From Bacillota bacterium (lineage in GTDB: Bacteria; Bacillota; Clostridia; Oscillospirales; Ruminococcaceae), in assembly GCA_023451415.1 (NCBI GenBank), contig JAEXZK010000259.1, positions 1 to 5,012 of the forward strand: DNA of 5,012 nucleotides, read 5' to 3'. The notes under the pieces are model-generated. The model worked only from the letters and a program-made list of their open reading frames with translations, was not told where the DNA came from and searched no databases. The position numbers and the translations under genes were made by a program. Of this stretch, positions 4,670 to 5,012 are shown in pieces; the stretch's first letter is position 1, and every line of letters starts with the position of its first letter.

Positions 4670-5012
4670 CTTAGTACGTCCAGATTGTTGTGGACATAGA
4701 TTTTTGTTGTAATGCCGATATCAGAGTGACCTAAAACCTTTTGGATGGTGTAAACATCGGCGCCTTTTGTTCGGAGCAAAGTGCCATAGGTGTGGCGGAG
4801 CTCATGTGGGGTTACATACGGGATATACAGCCACTTGCAGATCGCTCTCATTCTTGCGGTATAATTTTTGGAGTATCCGGCCGGCATCATAAACCCACTG
4901 CCTTTTCCATTTACAGCATAACCATCTCCGTAGTTTTCCCGCAAATAGCCATACAGGGAATCAGAGATCGGTATGTAACGAATGCTGGAGATGATTTTGA
5001 ATCCCCCAATAC
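4651..5012 (-). CDS. Tyrosine recombinase / phage-type integrase, C-terminal part (5' partial)
   Basis: Site-specific recombinase that cuts and joins DNA through a covalent 3'-phosphotyrosine, expected to integrate and excise a mobile element. The frame is open from the window edge to the stop at 4651-4653, giving 119 visible residues of the catalytic domain. Visible signatures are the beta-hairpin segment FKIISSIRYIPIS (about 4-16, probably with the catalytic Lys), the HELRH box (His69, Arg72), LGHSD (His95) and the nucleophile Tyr105 in KIYVHNN. The first catalytic Arg and the N-terminal arm/core-binding domains lie beyond 5012. A TTG at 4944 is only an internal codon, because the upstream residues in the same frame belong to the family fold. 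The 3' end faces tRNA-Gln, as is usual for int genes beside their att site. The DNA is clearly less GC-rich than the genes at the left, in keeping with acquired DNA. Whether the element is a prophage, ICE or island cannot be told from this part. Confidence 0.92.
   Translation of the reverse strand, partial: IGGFKIISSIRYIPISDSLYGYLRENYGDGYAVNGKGSGFMMPAGYSKNYTARMRAICKWLYIPYVTPHELRHTYGTLLRTKGADVYTIQKVLGHSDIGITTKIYVHNNLDVLRKKMGL

Noticed and set aside
4942..4944. TTG at 4944 (- strand) as the start of a 97-residue integrase fragment
   Set aside because: The same frame continues upstream to the window edge and encodes the expected beta-hairpin segment of a tyrosine recombinase, so the gene is cut by the window and not truncated there.

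Overview
The window looks like a GC-rich chromosome segment of a Bacillota (Firmicutes) species, probably a Clostridia/Oscillospiraceae-type gut anaerobe. The evidence is sigma-A-like promoters (TTGACA-17-TAAAAT), a GGAG Shine-Dalgarno site with a GTG start, intrinsic terminators with U-tracts, and four tRNA genes that all encode their 3' CCA. The taxonomic placement is inference; no marker gene fixes it.

Layout from left to right. (1) Bases 1-1967, + strand: the 3' part of a UvrD/PcrA-type superfamily 1A DNA helicase gene, cut at its 5' end by the window edge. (2) Bases 1968-2159: an intergenic stretch with an extended -10 promoter candidate and a leader of about 100 nt. Two perfect stems of 8 and 9 bp in this leader interlock as an H-type pseudoknot just upstream of the ribosome binding site. 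(3) Bases 2160-3794, + strand: a 544-residue protein with three predicted N-terminal membrane helices and a large extracytoplasmic part, function unknown, followed by a 12-bp GC-rich terminator. (4) Bases 3891-4555, + strand: a tRNA block reading Gly(TCC), Arg(TCT), a 161-bp gap with promoter-like pairs, His(GTG), Gln(TTG), closed by a strong terminator. The spacers hold several distinct hairpins. (5) Bases 4556-4633: a short AT-rich stretch with small repeats. (6) Bases 4634-5012, - strand: the C-terminal part of a tyrosine recombinase/integrase gene running in from the right edge. Its last codons form one arm of a bidirectional terminator.

The helicase and membrane protein genes are GC-rich housekeeping-like DNA. 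From about 4556 rightwards the DNA becomes clearly AT-richer, and an integrase points at the 3' end of tRNA-Gln. This is the usual look of the edge of an integrated element (prophage, ICE or genomic island) that uses a tRNA gene as its attachment site. The other end lies outside the window, so the element is inferred.

No complete new multi-gene system is visible. The strongest candidate for something undescribed is the pseudoknot-capable leader in front of the membrane protein gene, which has a tandem ACGGAG repeat that could let it control ribosome access.
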